Source of the DNA: Methylopila sp. Yamaguchi
GTDB lineage: Bacteria > Pseudomonadota > Alphaproteobacteria > Rhizobiales > Methylopilaceae
Length of the DNA stretch: 50,934 bases
Reading direction: 5' to 3'
Assembly: GCF_002897035.1 (NCBI RefSeq)
Contig: NZ_BAUX01000023.1
Span: 1 to 50,934 of the forward strand
Shown in pieces: positions 8,659-17,500 of the stretch. The position numbers and the translations under genes were made by a program. A model generated the notes under the pieces. That model was not told where the DNA came from. It saw only the letters and a program-made list of their open reading frames with translations, and did not search any database. The stretch's first letter is position 1. Every line of letters starts with the position of its first letter.

Positions 8659-9147
8659 TCAGCCCTTCCAGCTCAGGGCTGCGATCAGCGTGAACAGGCG
8701 GCGCGCGGTGTCGTGATCGAGCGCGATCTTGCCCTCGAGCCGTTCCGCGAGCAGTTGCGCGCCCTCGTCGTGAAGGCCGCGCCGGCCCATGTCGATCGCC
8801 TCGATCTGGCTCGGGCTCGCGGAGCGGATCGCGGTGTAATAGCTCTCGCAGATCAGGAAGTAGTCCTTGAGAAGCTTGAGGAACGGCGTCAGCGACAGGA
8901 AGTGCGTGACGACCTCCTCGCCCGACACCCGACGCACGTTGAGCGCCAGCTTGCGGTCGATCAGCGCGATGTCGAGCTTGAATGGGCCCTCCCCGCCGCC
9001 GATCGGCTGGAACGCGTTGTCCTCCACCAGGTCGTAGATCGCGACCTGGCGCTCGTGCTCGACCTCGGTCGCCGCACGCCCGATCGACGCGTCGTCGATG
9101 GTGACGGCGACAAGTTTGGCTTTGGGGTCGCGTCCGCTCGGGCTCAT
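8659..9147 (-). CDS. UPF0262 family protein
   Basis: A 162-residue protein that matches the conserved alphaproteobacterial UPF0262 family in length, in its sequence features (VTIDD at the start, EHERQVAIYDL, LSLTPFLKLLKDYF, ESYYTAIRSASPSQIEAIDMGRRGLHDEGA) and in its genomic place beside hisD and an LMW phosphatase. No enzymatic motif or membrane segment is visible; the function is unknown. It begins 26 bp after the hisD stop and ends 7 bp before the phosphatase start, inside a run of minus-strand genes that seems to be one operon. Confidence 0.92.
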   Translation of the reverse strand: MSPSGRDPKAKLVAVTIDDASIGRAATEVEHERQVAIYDLVEDNAFQPIGGGEGPFKLDIALIDRKLALNVRRVSGEEVVTHFLSLTPFLKLLKDYFLICESYYTAIRSASPSQIEAIDMGRRGLHDEGAQLLAERLEGKIALDHDTARRLFTLIAALSWKG

Positions 9148-9173
9148 GGCCGCATCCTATCCGGTCGCGACGC

Positions 9174-10463
9174 TCAGTTCATGCGGATCGAAACGGAGCG
9201 GGCGTGGGCGTGCAGGCCCTCGGCCTCCCCGAGCTTGATCGCGGCGCCGCCCAGCGCCTTTAGCTGCTCCGGCCCGCAGCGCAGGATCGAGGTGCGCTTC
9301 AGGAAGTCGAGCACGCCCAGGCCCGAGGCGAAGCGTGCGGTGCGGGCGGTCGGCAGCACGTGGTTCGATCCGCCGACGTAGTCGCCGATCGCCTCCGGCG
9401 TGTGGGCGCCAAGGAAGATCGCGCCGGCGTGGCGGATGGCGTCGGAGAGGTCGTCGGCGTCCTCCGCCACGATCTCGAGATGCTCGGGCGCGATGCGATC
9501 GGCGAGCGCGGGCGCCTCGTCGATCTGGCCGACCAGGATGATCGCGCCGAAATCACGCCAGCTCGCGCCCGCGATCTCCTTGCGGGGCAGCAGGGCGAGC
9601 TGCCGCTCGACCGCCGCCTCGACGGCGTCGGCGAGACTGGAGTCGTCGGTGATCAGGATCGACTGGGCGGAGGCGTCGTGCTCGGCCTGGGCCAGCAGGT
9701 CGGCCGCGATCCAGTCGGGATTGCCGGTCCTGTCGGCGATCACCAGCACTTCGGAGGGGCCCGCGATCATGTCGATGCCGACGGTCCCGAACACCCGGCG
9801 CTTGGCGGCCGCCACATAAGCGTTGCCGGGGCCCACGATCTTGGCGACCGGCCTGACGGTCGCCGTGCCGTAGGCGAGCGCGCCGATCGCCTGGGCGCCG
9901 CCGACGCGGAACACCTCGTCCACGCCCGCGAGCTTGGCGGCGGCCAGCACCAGCGGCGAGAGCTTACCGTCCGGCGCGGGCACGACCATCGCGAGCCGGT
10001 CGACGCCCGCGACCTTGGCCGGCACCGCGTTCATCAGCACCGAGGAGGGGTAGGCGGCGGTGCCGCCGGGAACGTAGAGGCCGACGCTGTCGAGCGCGGT
10101 CCAGCGGTGGCCGAGCTCGACGCCGATGTCGTCTCGGTAGGTCTCGCTCGCCGGCATCTGGCGGCGGTGGTGGGATTCGATCCGGTCGCGCGCGAAGGTC
10201 AGGGCCTTCAGGGTCTCGGGGTCGCAGGCCGAGGCCGCGGCGTCGATCTCGGCGTCGGTCACCCTGAGGCCGACCGCCTCCAAGTCCACGCGGTCGAACC
10301 GTTTGGAGAGATCGACGAGAGCCGCGTCGCCGTTGCGGCGGACCTCGTCGAGGATCGTGGCGACCGCAGCGTCGACGTCCTCGGAAACCTCGCGCTTCAT
10401 GGCGAGCAGGGCGGCGAAGCGGGACTCGAAATCGGCCTCCGCGGAGGACAGGCGCAGGACCAT
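9174..10463 (-). CDS. hisD: Histidinol dehydrogenase
   Basis: A 429-residue zinc enzyme that carries out the last two steps of histidine synthesis, L-histidinol to L-histidinal to L-histidine, with two NAD+. Family blocks include YVPGGTAAYPSSVLMNAVPAKVAG, FRVGGAQAIGALAYGT, VGPGNAYVAAAKRRVFG, IDMIAGPSEVLVIAD, DLLAQAEHD and the C-terminal GGSNHVLPT. Length and start (ATG 10463) are normal. It follows DUF2948 by 6 bp and precedes UPF0262 by 26 bp. Other his genes are not in the window, as is usual when his genes are scattered in alphaproteobacteria. Confidence 0.97.
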   Translation of the reverse strand: MVLRLSSAEADFESRFAALLAMKREVSEDVDAAVATILDEVRRNGDAALVDLSKRFDRVDLEAVGLRVTDAEIDAAASACDPETLKALTFARDRIESHHRRQMPASETYRDDIGVELGHRWTALDSVGLYVPGGTAAYPSSVLMNAVPAKVAGVDRLAMVVPAPDGKLSPLVLAAAKLAGVDEVFRVGGAQAIGALAYGTATVRPVAKIVGPGNAYVAAAKRRVFGTVGIDMIAGPSEVLVIADRTGNPDWIAADLLAQAEHDASAQSILITDDSSLADAVEAAVERQLALLPRKEIAGASWRDFGAIILVGQIDEAPALADRIAPEHLEIVAEDADDLSDAIRHAGAIFLGAHTPEAIGDYVGGSNHVLPTARTARFASGLGVLDFLKRTSILRCGPEQLKALGGAAIKLGEAEGLHAHARSVSIRMN

Positions 10464-10469
10464 GGGGCG

Positions 10470-10916
10470 TCAGGCCTCGTCGAGGTCGTGGGTGGGCTCG
10501 GCTTTGGCGGCCCAGACCGGGCCGAGGTCGGCGGCGCGGGCCTCGACGCACTCGACCTCGAGCCGAAGGCTGGCGTCGCCGGAAAACACCAGCTCGATGG
10601 CGCCGGAGGGCGCCTCGTCCGGCGTAAAGCCGATCGCGAGCAAGTTCAGCACCGCGTCCGGCCGGGAGCGGTCGACGCCCCGGGCCCTCACCGCGGTCAC
10701 GCGCTCGAAGTGACCCGCGGTGCGCCGGCGCCGGGGCTCGCCCGCGACCCGAAGGTCGAGCCGGTTGCCGACGAAGGCGAAGCGCTTCTCCACCGGCAGG
10801 AAGACAAGATCGCCGACCTTGACGACGAAGTCCTGCAGATGGGCGGACAGCACGGCGAGGTCGTCCTCGTCGAGCGCGAGCAGCTTGAGCGGAGCGTCGG
10901 CGTCGGGATCTATCAT
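10470..10916 (-). CDS. DUF2948 family protein
   Basis: A 148-residue soluble protein typical of the alphaproteobacterial DUF2948 family: it opens with LKLLALDEDDLAVLSAHLQDFVVKVGDLVFL and contains FAFVGNRLDLRV and the AIELVFSGDASLRLEVECVEARAADLGPVW tail. The function is unknown. The gene lies 6 bp upstream of hisD with an intact start, so it probably heads the DUF2948-hisD-UPF0262-phosphatase operon. The 110 bp between its start and murA hold the phased 11-bp repeat array. Confidence 0.9.
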   Translation of the reverse strand: MIDPDADAPLKLLALDEDDLAVLSAHLQDFVVKVGDLVFLPVEKRFAFVGNRLDLRVAGEPRRRRTAGHFERVTAVRARGVDRSRPDAVLNLLAIGFTPDEAPSGAIELVFSGDASLRLEVECVEARAADLGPVWAAKAEPTHDLDEA

Positions 10917-10963
10917 CGGTCCAGCCGGTTCAAGTCTCGAATGACGGAAGATCGGGCAGAGGT

Positions 10964-11032
10964 AACCGCCGGCGACCCGAACGGCAACCGGGCGTCAACC
11001 GCGCGTCAACCCCGGCGCAACCGGAGTTAACC
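10964..11032. repeat. 11-bp phased direct-repeat array between murA and DUF2948
   Basis: On the plus strand the tetramer AACC recurs at 10964, 10986, 10997, 11008, 11019 and 11029, i.e. steps of 22, 11, 11, 11 and 10 bases; a degenerate GACC at 10974 nearly fills the missing step. On the minus strand the unit reads approximately CGGTTGACGCC. The array ends inside the murA stop region (GGTTAA) and lies upstream of the DUF2948-hisD operon. Its spacing of one helical turn suggests a row of protein-binding sites, which is inference. Confidence 0.65.
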
Positions 11033-12316
11033 CGAAACGCGCTCGATCAGCGCGCCGCAGCGCGACAGCTTGGCCTCGAGCCGCTCGAAGCCGCGGTCCA
11101 GATGGTAGACGCGGTTGACCATCGTCTCCCCCTCCGCGACCAGCCCCGCGATCACCAACGAGACCGAGGCGCGCAGGTCGGTCGCCATCACGGGCGCGCC
11201 CTTGAGCCGCTCCACGCCTTCGATCGTCGCGGTGTCGCCGTCGAGGTGGATGCGGGCGCCGAGGCGGGCGAGCTCCTGCACGTGCATGAAGCGGTTCTCG
11301 AAGATCGTCTCGGTGATCGTCGAGGGGCCTTTCGCCTTCGCGGTCAGGGCCATGAGCTGCGCCTGCAGGTCGGTCGGGAAGCCGGGATAGGGGGCGGTGA
11401 CGACGTTGACCGGCGCTATTCCGTGCCCGTTGCGGGCCACGCGAACGCCGTCGTTGAGCTGCGTCACCTCGGCTCCGGCCTCGACCAGCACGTCGAAAGC
11501 CGCGTCCAGCAGGTCGCGGCGCGCGCCCTCGAGCACCACGTCGCCGCCGGCCATGGCGACCGCGATGGCGTAGGTTCCGGTCTCGATCCGGTCCGGCAGC
11601 ACGCTGTGGCGGGCGCCGTGGAGCCGGTCGACGCCGGTGATCACGATGGTCGAGGTCCCAGCGCCCTCGATCTTCGCCCCCATCTTCACCAGGCACTCGG
11701 CGAGGTCGACGATCTCCGGTTCGCGGGCCGCGTTCTCGATGACGGTCTCGCCCCTGGCGAGGGAGGCCGCCATCAGCATCACGTGGGTCGCGCCGACGGA
11801 GACCTTCGGGAACACGACGCGGCCGCCCTTGAGGCCGCCAGGGGCCTTGGCGATCACGTAGCCGCGGTCGATCTCGAGTTCGACCCCGAGCGCCTTGAGA
11901 CCGTCGAGGAAGAAGTCGACAGGCCGCGTGCCGATGGCGCAACCGCCGGGCAGCGACACAGTCGCCTCGCCCATGCGCGCGAGGAGCGGGCCGATCACCC
12001 AGAAGCTCGCCCGCATCTTGGAGACGAGGTCGTAGGGCGCGGTGGTGTCGACGATTTCCGAGGCGGTCAGCCGCACGGTCTCGCCCAAAAACTCGTCCTG
12101 GCCGGCGCGCTTGCCCTCCACCGTCACCTCGCAGCCGTGGTTGCCGAGGATGCGCTTCAGCATCGCGACGTCGGCGAGGCGCGGCATGTTGTCGAGGATC
12201 AGCGTCTCGTCAGTCAGCAGACTCGCGATCATCAGCGGAAGGGCGGCGTTTTTCGCGCCGGAGATCGGAATGCGACCGACAAGCTCGGGGCCGCCGACGA
12301 TGCGGATGCGGTCCAT
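11027..12316 (-). CDS. murA: UDP-N-acetylglucosamine 1-carboxyvinyltransferase MurA
   Basis: Catalyses the first committed step of peptidoglycan synthesis, transfer of enolpyruvate from PEP to UDP-GlcNAc. The protein has 429 residues in the EPSP-synthase-like double-barrel fold. The start at 12316 gives MDRIRIVGG, then [16 protein letters not shown] (K22 and N23 bind substrate). The catalytic loop [12 protein letters not shown] has Cys126, the residue alkylated by fosfomycin, so this is a normally sensitive-type active site. The C-terminal [14 protein letters not shown] block is also intact. The 57-residue gene lies upstream on the same strand. Confidence 0.97.
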   Translation of the reverse strand: MDRIRIVGGPELVGRIPISGAKNAALPLMIASLLTDETLILDNMPRLADVAMLKRILGNHGCEVTVEGKRAGQDEFLGETVRLTASEIVDTTAPYDLVSKMRASFWVIGPLLARMGEATVSLPGGCAIGTRPVDFFLDGLKALGVELEIDRGYVIAKAPGGLKGGRVVFPKVSVGATHVMLMAASLARGETVIENAAREPEIVDLAECLVKMGAKIEGAGTSTIVITGVDRLHGARHSVLPDRIETGTYAIAVAMAGGDVVLEGARRDLLDAAFDVLVEAGAEVTQLNDGVRVARNGHGIAPVNVVTAPYPGFPTDLQAQLMALTAKAKGPSTITETIFENRFMHVQELARLGARIHLDGDTATIEGVERLKGAPVMATDLRASVSLVIAGLVAEGETMVNRVYHLDRGFERLEAKLSRCGALIERVSG

Positions 12317-12421
12317 GGAATCTCCTCGAAGCGCCACGAACGGCGGAGCGGCGCGAAACCCGCGGTCTAGCGCAAGCATGCGGCCGGCACAAACGCGCGA
12401 CGGCGCCGGCTGCGTTTCTCC

Positions 12422-12595
12422 TCAGCGGCCTTCGTCGTCCATGCCGCCGGAGGCGCGGCGAGAGCGTGCATGGGCTTTGCGCCGCTTGAGGTTCTCGCGA
12501 AGCGCCGCCGCGAGTCGCTCCTTGCGCTCCGCCTCGCGGCGGTCGGCGTCGGCGCCCCGGACGGGGCGTTTCGGATCGGGAGCGTCTGTCGTCAT
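12422..12595 (-). CDS. Small basic protein upstream of murA, uncharacterised
   Basis: A 57-residue open frame from ATG 12595 to TGA, beginning MTTDAPDPKRPVRGADADRR and continuing with a predicted charged helix (EAERKERLAAALRENLKRRKAHARS). It is strongly basic, with no membrane segment. Short charged proteins of this kind beside murA are frequently annotated in Rhizobiales, which is my main reason for calling it a gene. No clear Shine-Dalgarno sequence is seen before the ATG, so expression is less certain. It lies between the murA start (105 bp away) and the GT-C-like membrane protein stop (40 bp away). Confidence 0.6.
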   Translation of the reverse strand: MTTDAPDPKRPVRGADADRREAERKERLAAALRENLKRRKAHARSRRASGGMDDEGR

Positions 12596-12635
12596 GGGAG
12601 GATGCTTAGCGCCCCGCCCGTCGTCGCGGAAGCCC

Positions 12636-14423
12636 TTACGGCGACACCCGAAACGCGCGCAGCGTCGTCCCCCGAGGAAGATCGATCGGCGTGAGCCACG
12701 CCGGCGGCGTGGGTCCTAGCGCTTTCGCCACAAAGCCCGTTGGATTCCTCTCGCGCTCGGCCCGCACGCCCGGATTGCCGGGGCACAGCACGACGTAGGC
12801 CGCACGGCGCGACAGCGCGACGGCGCGGGCGGTCTCCTCGCTGCCGGTCATCATTTCGATCTGCGCGGCGATGCCGTCGACGTCGCGGTGATAGGGCGCC
12901 GCGACCGCCGACAGACGGCTGAAGGCGAGGATGTGGGGGCCGCTGTCGATGTTGTTCAGCGCCAGGCCGGGCGTCAGCGCGTTCAGCGCGCGGTAATCGG
13001 CGACCGGACACAGCCGGGCCGCCATGGACGCGGAGGGCTTCGCTGGAAAACCCAAAGCCGCCGCCGCGCCGAGGCCGAGAACAGCGAGCGTCGTGTGGTT
13101 GAGCGCGACGAGGCCGAGCGCGCCGCGGAGCGGGCCTCCGGAGCGCGCGAGCGCCGTAATGCAGGCGGCGAGAAAGGGAATCGCGAAGGCCAGAGCGAAG
13201 GTCGCCCCGCGCACCTGCCAGCAGGCGACGAGGCAGCTGACCACAAGCACGGCCGTACCGGTCCAGACCCGCCAGCGCGCGCCCCCGGCGCATCGCAGGC
13301 TCAGCCACAGCGCCGCGCCGACTCCCGATAGAGCGAGCGTGGCGATGACGAGCGCCGACTGCGGTTCATCGTGAGCGAATGTGAGCGCTCCGCGCGCTTC
13401 CGAGACTTGCTCGAGCCACTCCGTCCTGACGATCTCGGGCAACGCCGCGTAAGGGTCGCCGAGACAGGCCGGGGCCACGAAAGCGACGACGAGGACCACC
13501 ATCACGCCGATCAGCGCGAGGCCGGCGAATCGCGCCGCCGCTCCGTCCCCCGGACTGCGCGTGGCGAGCGCGAGACCGGAGCCGCCGACGACGGCCGCTC
13601 CGAGATGCGCGGGGCCGAGAGCGTCGCACACCGGAAGAAGCCAGCGCTCGGGCGCGACATCTATGAGGAAGGCCGCCAGGGTGGCGAGGGCGAAGACGGC
13701 GCCGAAAGCCGCAGTCCCACGCGCGACCTCGGGGCCGGTGACGGCCCAACGCAGGGCGATGGCGGCGGCGATCACGGCGACGGTCGGGAGCGTCTCCATG
13801 CCGATCGCGAGCATGGCTGCGCCTGCGAGGCCGGCCCCTGCGGCCGCTTTCGCCGAGCGATCGAGCCGCAAGGCGCAGGCGAGCATGATCAGCGCGAGCG
13901 CGAGTTGCGGTCCGTGGTGGTCGATCATGCCGGGAGCGAAGCGGGACATCGGCCCCGGCGACATCACGAAAAGGAAGGCGCCGAGCACGCCCGCGCCGCC
14001 GAGCGAGCGGGTGAGCGACGCCACGGCGAACAGCGCCGGCAGAAGCGGCAGGGCCGGCCAGACCGTGACCGTGAGCCGAAGCGCGGCGTCGGCCGCCGCG
14101 ACGCGATCGAACGCCCCCAGCAGCAGCGCGATCGGGAGATCGATCAGGCGCGACCAGTGCATGAAAACGCCGTCCGGCGGATTGAGCCGCCGCTGCAGGA
14201 GATCGTACCAACCCTGGCCGGCGAGGAAATCGCGCGCCTCGACGAGCCGCATGGCGTCGTCGGTCGACATGCCCTCGATCGCCGCTGCGTAGCCGACATA
14301 GCCGGTGATGACGGCGAAGACAGCCCAGATGAACAGGACGAGCGCGGCTTCCGAGCGACGGTCGCCCTGGAAAAGCACCCTCTGCCGCGCGCCCCCGAGC
14401 GGAGCCGCACCCGCCATCGCCAT
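12636..14423 (-). CDS. Polytopic membrane protein, GT-C glycosyltransferase-like, uncharacterised
   Basis: A 595-residue protein with about 11-12 hydrophobic segments and a C-terminal soluble domain of about 130 residues (from CPVADYRALNAL). After the first membrane helix it has STDDAMRLVEARDFLAGQGWYDL (D55-D56) followed by RLNPPDGVFMHWSRLIDLP. The acidic pair in the first external loop and the overall shape resemble GT-C enzymes that use polyprenyl-linked sugars. The start at 14423 has a GGAG 10 bases upstream; the longer frame to 14888 is antisense to the macroglobulin gene. It is divergent from that gene, sharing a 148-bp promoter region. Donor and acceptor are unknown. Confidence 0.7.
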   Translation of the reverse strand: MAMAGAAPLGGARQRVLFQGDRRSEAALVLFIWAVFAVITGYVGYAAAIEGMSTDDAMRLVEARDFLAGQGWYDLLQRRLNPPDGVFMHWSRLIDLPIALLLGAFDRVAAADAALRLTVTVWPALPLLPALFAVASLTRSLGGAGVLGAFLFVMSPGPMSRFAPGMIDHHGPQLALALIMLACALRLDRSAKAAAGAGLAGAAMLAIGMETLPTVAVIAAAIALRWAVTGPEVARGTAAFGAVFALATLAAFLIDVAPERWLLPVCDALGPAHLGAAVVGGSGLALATRSPGDGAAARFAGLALIGVMVVLVVAFVAPACLGDPYAALPEIVRTEWLEQVSEARGALTFAHDEPQSALVIATLALSGVGAALWLSLRCAGGARWRVWTGTAVLVVSCLVACWQVRGATFALAFAIPFLAACITALARSGGPLRGALGLVALNHTTLAVLGLGAAAALGFPAKPSASMAARLCPVADYRALNALTPGLALNNIDSGPHILAFSRLSAVAAPYHRDVDGIAAQIEMMTGSEETARAVALSRRAAYVVLCPGNPGVRAERERNPTGFVAKALGPTPPAWLTPIDLPRGTTLRAFRVSP

Positions 14424-14571
14424 TTCAGATCTCCTGCCTTTGGGAGCAGTTTGCTTAACGAGCCTTAGGAAGCGGTGAACGCTACGAGGTCGTTTCGCCG
14501 CCAGAGACGCCGCGCTATGGTCGCCCTCAAGCGCCGGGACGAAGCGCGGCGCAGGGTTCGGGGGAACGCTG

Positions 14572-17500
14572 ATGACACGACTGCGCGCCAAGACCCTCAA
14601 GGGCGGCCTCCTCGCAGCGGCGCTGGCCTTCGCGATTCCAGCCGCCGCGCAAACATCCCCCGGCTTCCAGAACCGCGACGCGCTGCAGAGCGCGCTGAAG
14701 CTGCAGGCCCGCGTCCAACGCGAGGCCGCGTCCGACCCGCGCCCGGTCGCCGAGATCCTGAAGCAGGGAATTGCGCAAATCCGGGCCGGCGAGTGGCGCG
14801 ACGCGGCGGTCACCATGGCGCTCGCCGCGGGCAAGGATCCGAAGAGCGAACAAGCCTGGCGCAACCTTTCGGTGGCGCTGTCCCGCATCGAAACCGACGA
14901 CTACAGCGAACGCGAGAGCTTCCGCGAGCAGGCGACCGGCGCGGCGTGGCGCGCCTATGAGCTCTCGACCGACGCCAAGACGCGCGCCCGCGCGCTCGCG
15001 GTGCTCGCCAACGCCTTGGTAGCGAAGGAGGATTTCCGGCCTGCGCTCGACGCCTACAAGGCGAGCCTCGCCGCCGCGCCGAGCGCCGAGGTCAAGACGA
15101 CCTATGAGCAGCTTCGCGCCGAACACGGCTTCCGTGCCCTCGACTACTCCATCGACTCCGACGCCTCGTCGCCGCGGGCCTGCGTGCAGTTCTCCGAGAA
15201 TCTCGCGAAGGGCCGCATCGACTTTGCGCCTTACGTCATCCTGAAGGGCGCCGAAAATCCGGCGGTGACGGCCAATGACTCGCAGCTCTGCGTGGACGGG
15301 CTGAAGCACGGCGAAGCTTACGATCTCACCGTGCGCCAAGGCCTGCCCTCCGAGGTAGACGAGCCTCTGCCCTCCTCGAAGGACTTCCGCATCTACGTCC
15401 GCGACCGAAGCCCGAGCGTGCGCTTCACCGGCCGCAACTACGTGTTGCCCTCGACCGGCCAGCAAGGCCTGCCGCTGGTCTCCGTCAACGTCGACGCCGC
15501 CACGGTCGAAATCTTCCGCGTGGGCGACCGCAGCCTCGCGCCCTCCGTCGTGTCGGGCGATTTCCAGAGCCAGCTGAACGCGGAGGCGATCCAGAAGCTG
15601 CGAGACGACAGCGCCGCGACGGTCTACTCCGGCGAACTCGCAATCGAGCGGAAGCAGAACCAGGACGTCTCGACCGCCTTCCCGGTCTCCGAGGCCGTGC
15701 CGCATCTTGCGCCCGGCGTCTACGTGATGGCGGCGCGGCCGAAGAACGTCGTCGACCCGGAACCCTGGGACTCGCAGGCGACCCAATGGTTCGTGGTGTC
15801 CGACCTCGGGATCACCGCAGTCTCGGGCGCCGACGGCGTGAAGGCCTTCGCGCGCTCCCTCGCCTCCGCCGCGCCGCTGAAGGGCGTCGAGTTCAGGCTT
15901 GTCGCGCGCGACAACGAGGTGCTCGCGACCCGCACCACGGACGCCGCCGGCTTCGTCACCTTCGAGGCCGGGCTTACGCGCGGGACCGGCGGCTCCGCCC
16001 CGGCCGTGCTGGTGGCCGCGAACGGCGGCGACTACGGGTTCCTCGACCTCACGAAGCCCGGCTTCGACCTCTCCGACCGCGGCGTCGGCGGCCGCGCGGC
16101 GCCGGGGCCGCTGGACGCGCAGGTGTTCACGGAGCGCGGCGTCTATCGCTCGAAGGAGACGGTCCACGTCTCGGCGCTGCTCCGCGACGACAAGGGCGCG
16201 GGCGTCGAAGGGTTGCCTCTGACGCTCGTGGTCACGCGCCCTGACGGCGTCGAGGACCGGCGGGCGGTGACGACCGACGCAGGCGCCGGCGGACGCACGC
16301 TCGACGTTCCGCTCGTCGATCAGGCCATGGGCGGCACGTGGCGGGTCGAGGCTTTCGCTGACGTGAAGGCCGCGCCGAGCGGCGCGGCCACCTTTCTCGT
16401 CGCAGACTATGTGCCGGAGAAGCTGGACCTCAAGCTCTCGACCGCCACGCCCGCGCTCGGCGCCTCCGGCGCCGCCGTCGACGCAGACGGCCGCTGGCTC
16501 TACGGCGCGCGGGCGGCGGACCTCGCGCTCGAGGGCGAGGTCACGCTGAAGGTCAGCGACCGCGCCCCCGCGGGCTTCGAGGGCTACCGCTTCGGCCTCA
16601 GCGACGAACAGGTCGCGCCCATCCGCACGCCGCTCGACGGCCTGCCGCGCACCGACGCGGACGGCAAGGCGCGGGTGACCGTCATCCGCCCGTTGCTGCC
16701 GGACACAACGCGGCCGCTCGAGGCCGAGATCGCGCTGCGGCTGCTGGAGCCCTCGGGTCGGGCGCTTGAGCGCACGGTGACGCTGCCCGTCGCCGCAACG
16801 GGGCCGCGGATCGGCGTAAAGCCGTTGTTCCGAGACCGCGTCGGCGATGGCGAGACCGCCCGCTTCGACGTCGCGATGGTCGGCGCCGACGGCAAGGCCG
16901 TCGCCGCGAACGGACTGAAGTGGCAGCTTCTGAGGCTCGAGACGGACTACCAGTGGTACGCCTCCAATGGCCGCTGGAATTTTGAGACCGTGACCCGGAC
17001 CCGGCGGGTGGCCGACGGGACCGTCGACGCGGCGGCGGCCGCGCCGGCGAAGATCGAGGCCAAGACCGCCTATGGCCGCTATCGGCTCGAGGTCGAAACG
17101 CCGGATCCCCAGGGGCCCGCCACCAGCGTAACCTTCGACGCCGGGTTCTACGCCGCGGCCTCGGCCGACTCCCCCGACGTGCTGGACGTGGCGCTCGACA
17201 AGCCGGCGTACCGCCCGGGCGAGACCGCGACCGCGACCCTTTCCTCGCGCTTCGCCGGACGCGCCACCGTGCTGGTGGTGGGCGCTGGCGTCGTGGACCA
17301 GACGACGCTCGACGTGACGGACAAGGGCGCAACCGTGTCCTTCCCCGTCACTGAGGCGTGGCGGCCGGGCGCCTATGTGGTGGCCTTCGTCCATCGCCCG
17401 CTCGACGCCAAGGCGAGCCGTATGCCGGGGCGCGCGGTCGGGGTGGCGCACGCCCAGATTGACGCCCGCGACCGGACGCTCGGCGTCTCGCTCGGCGCCC

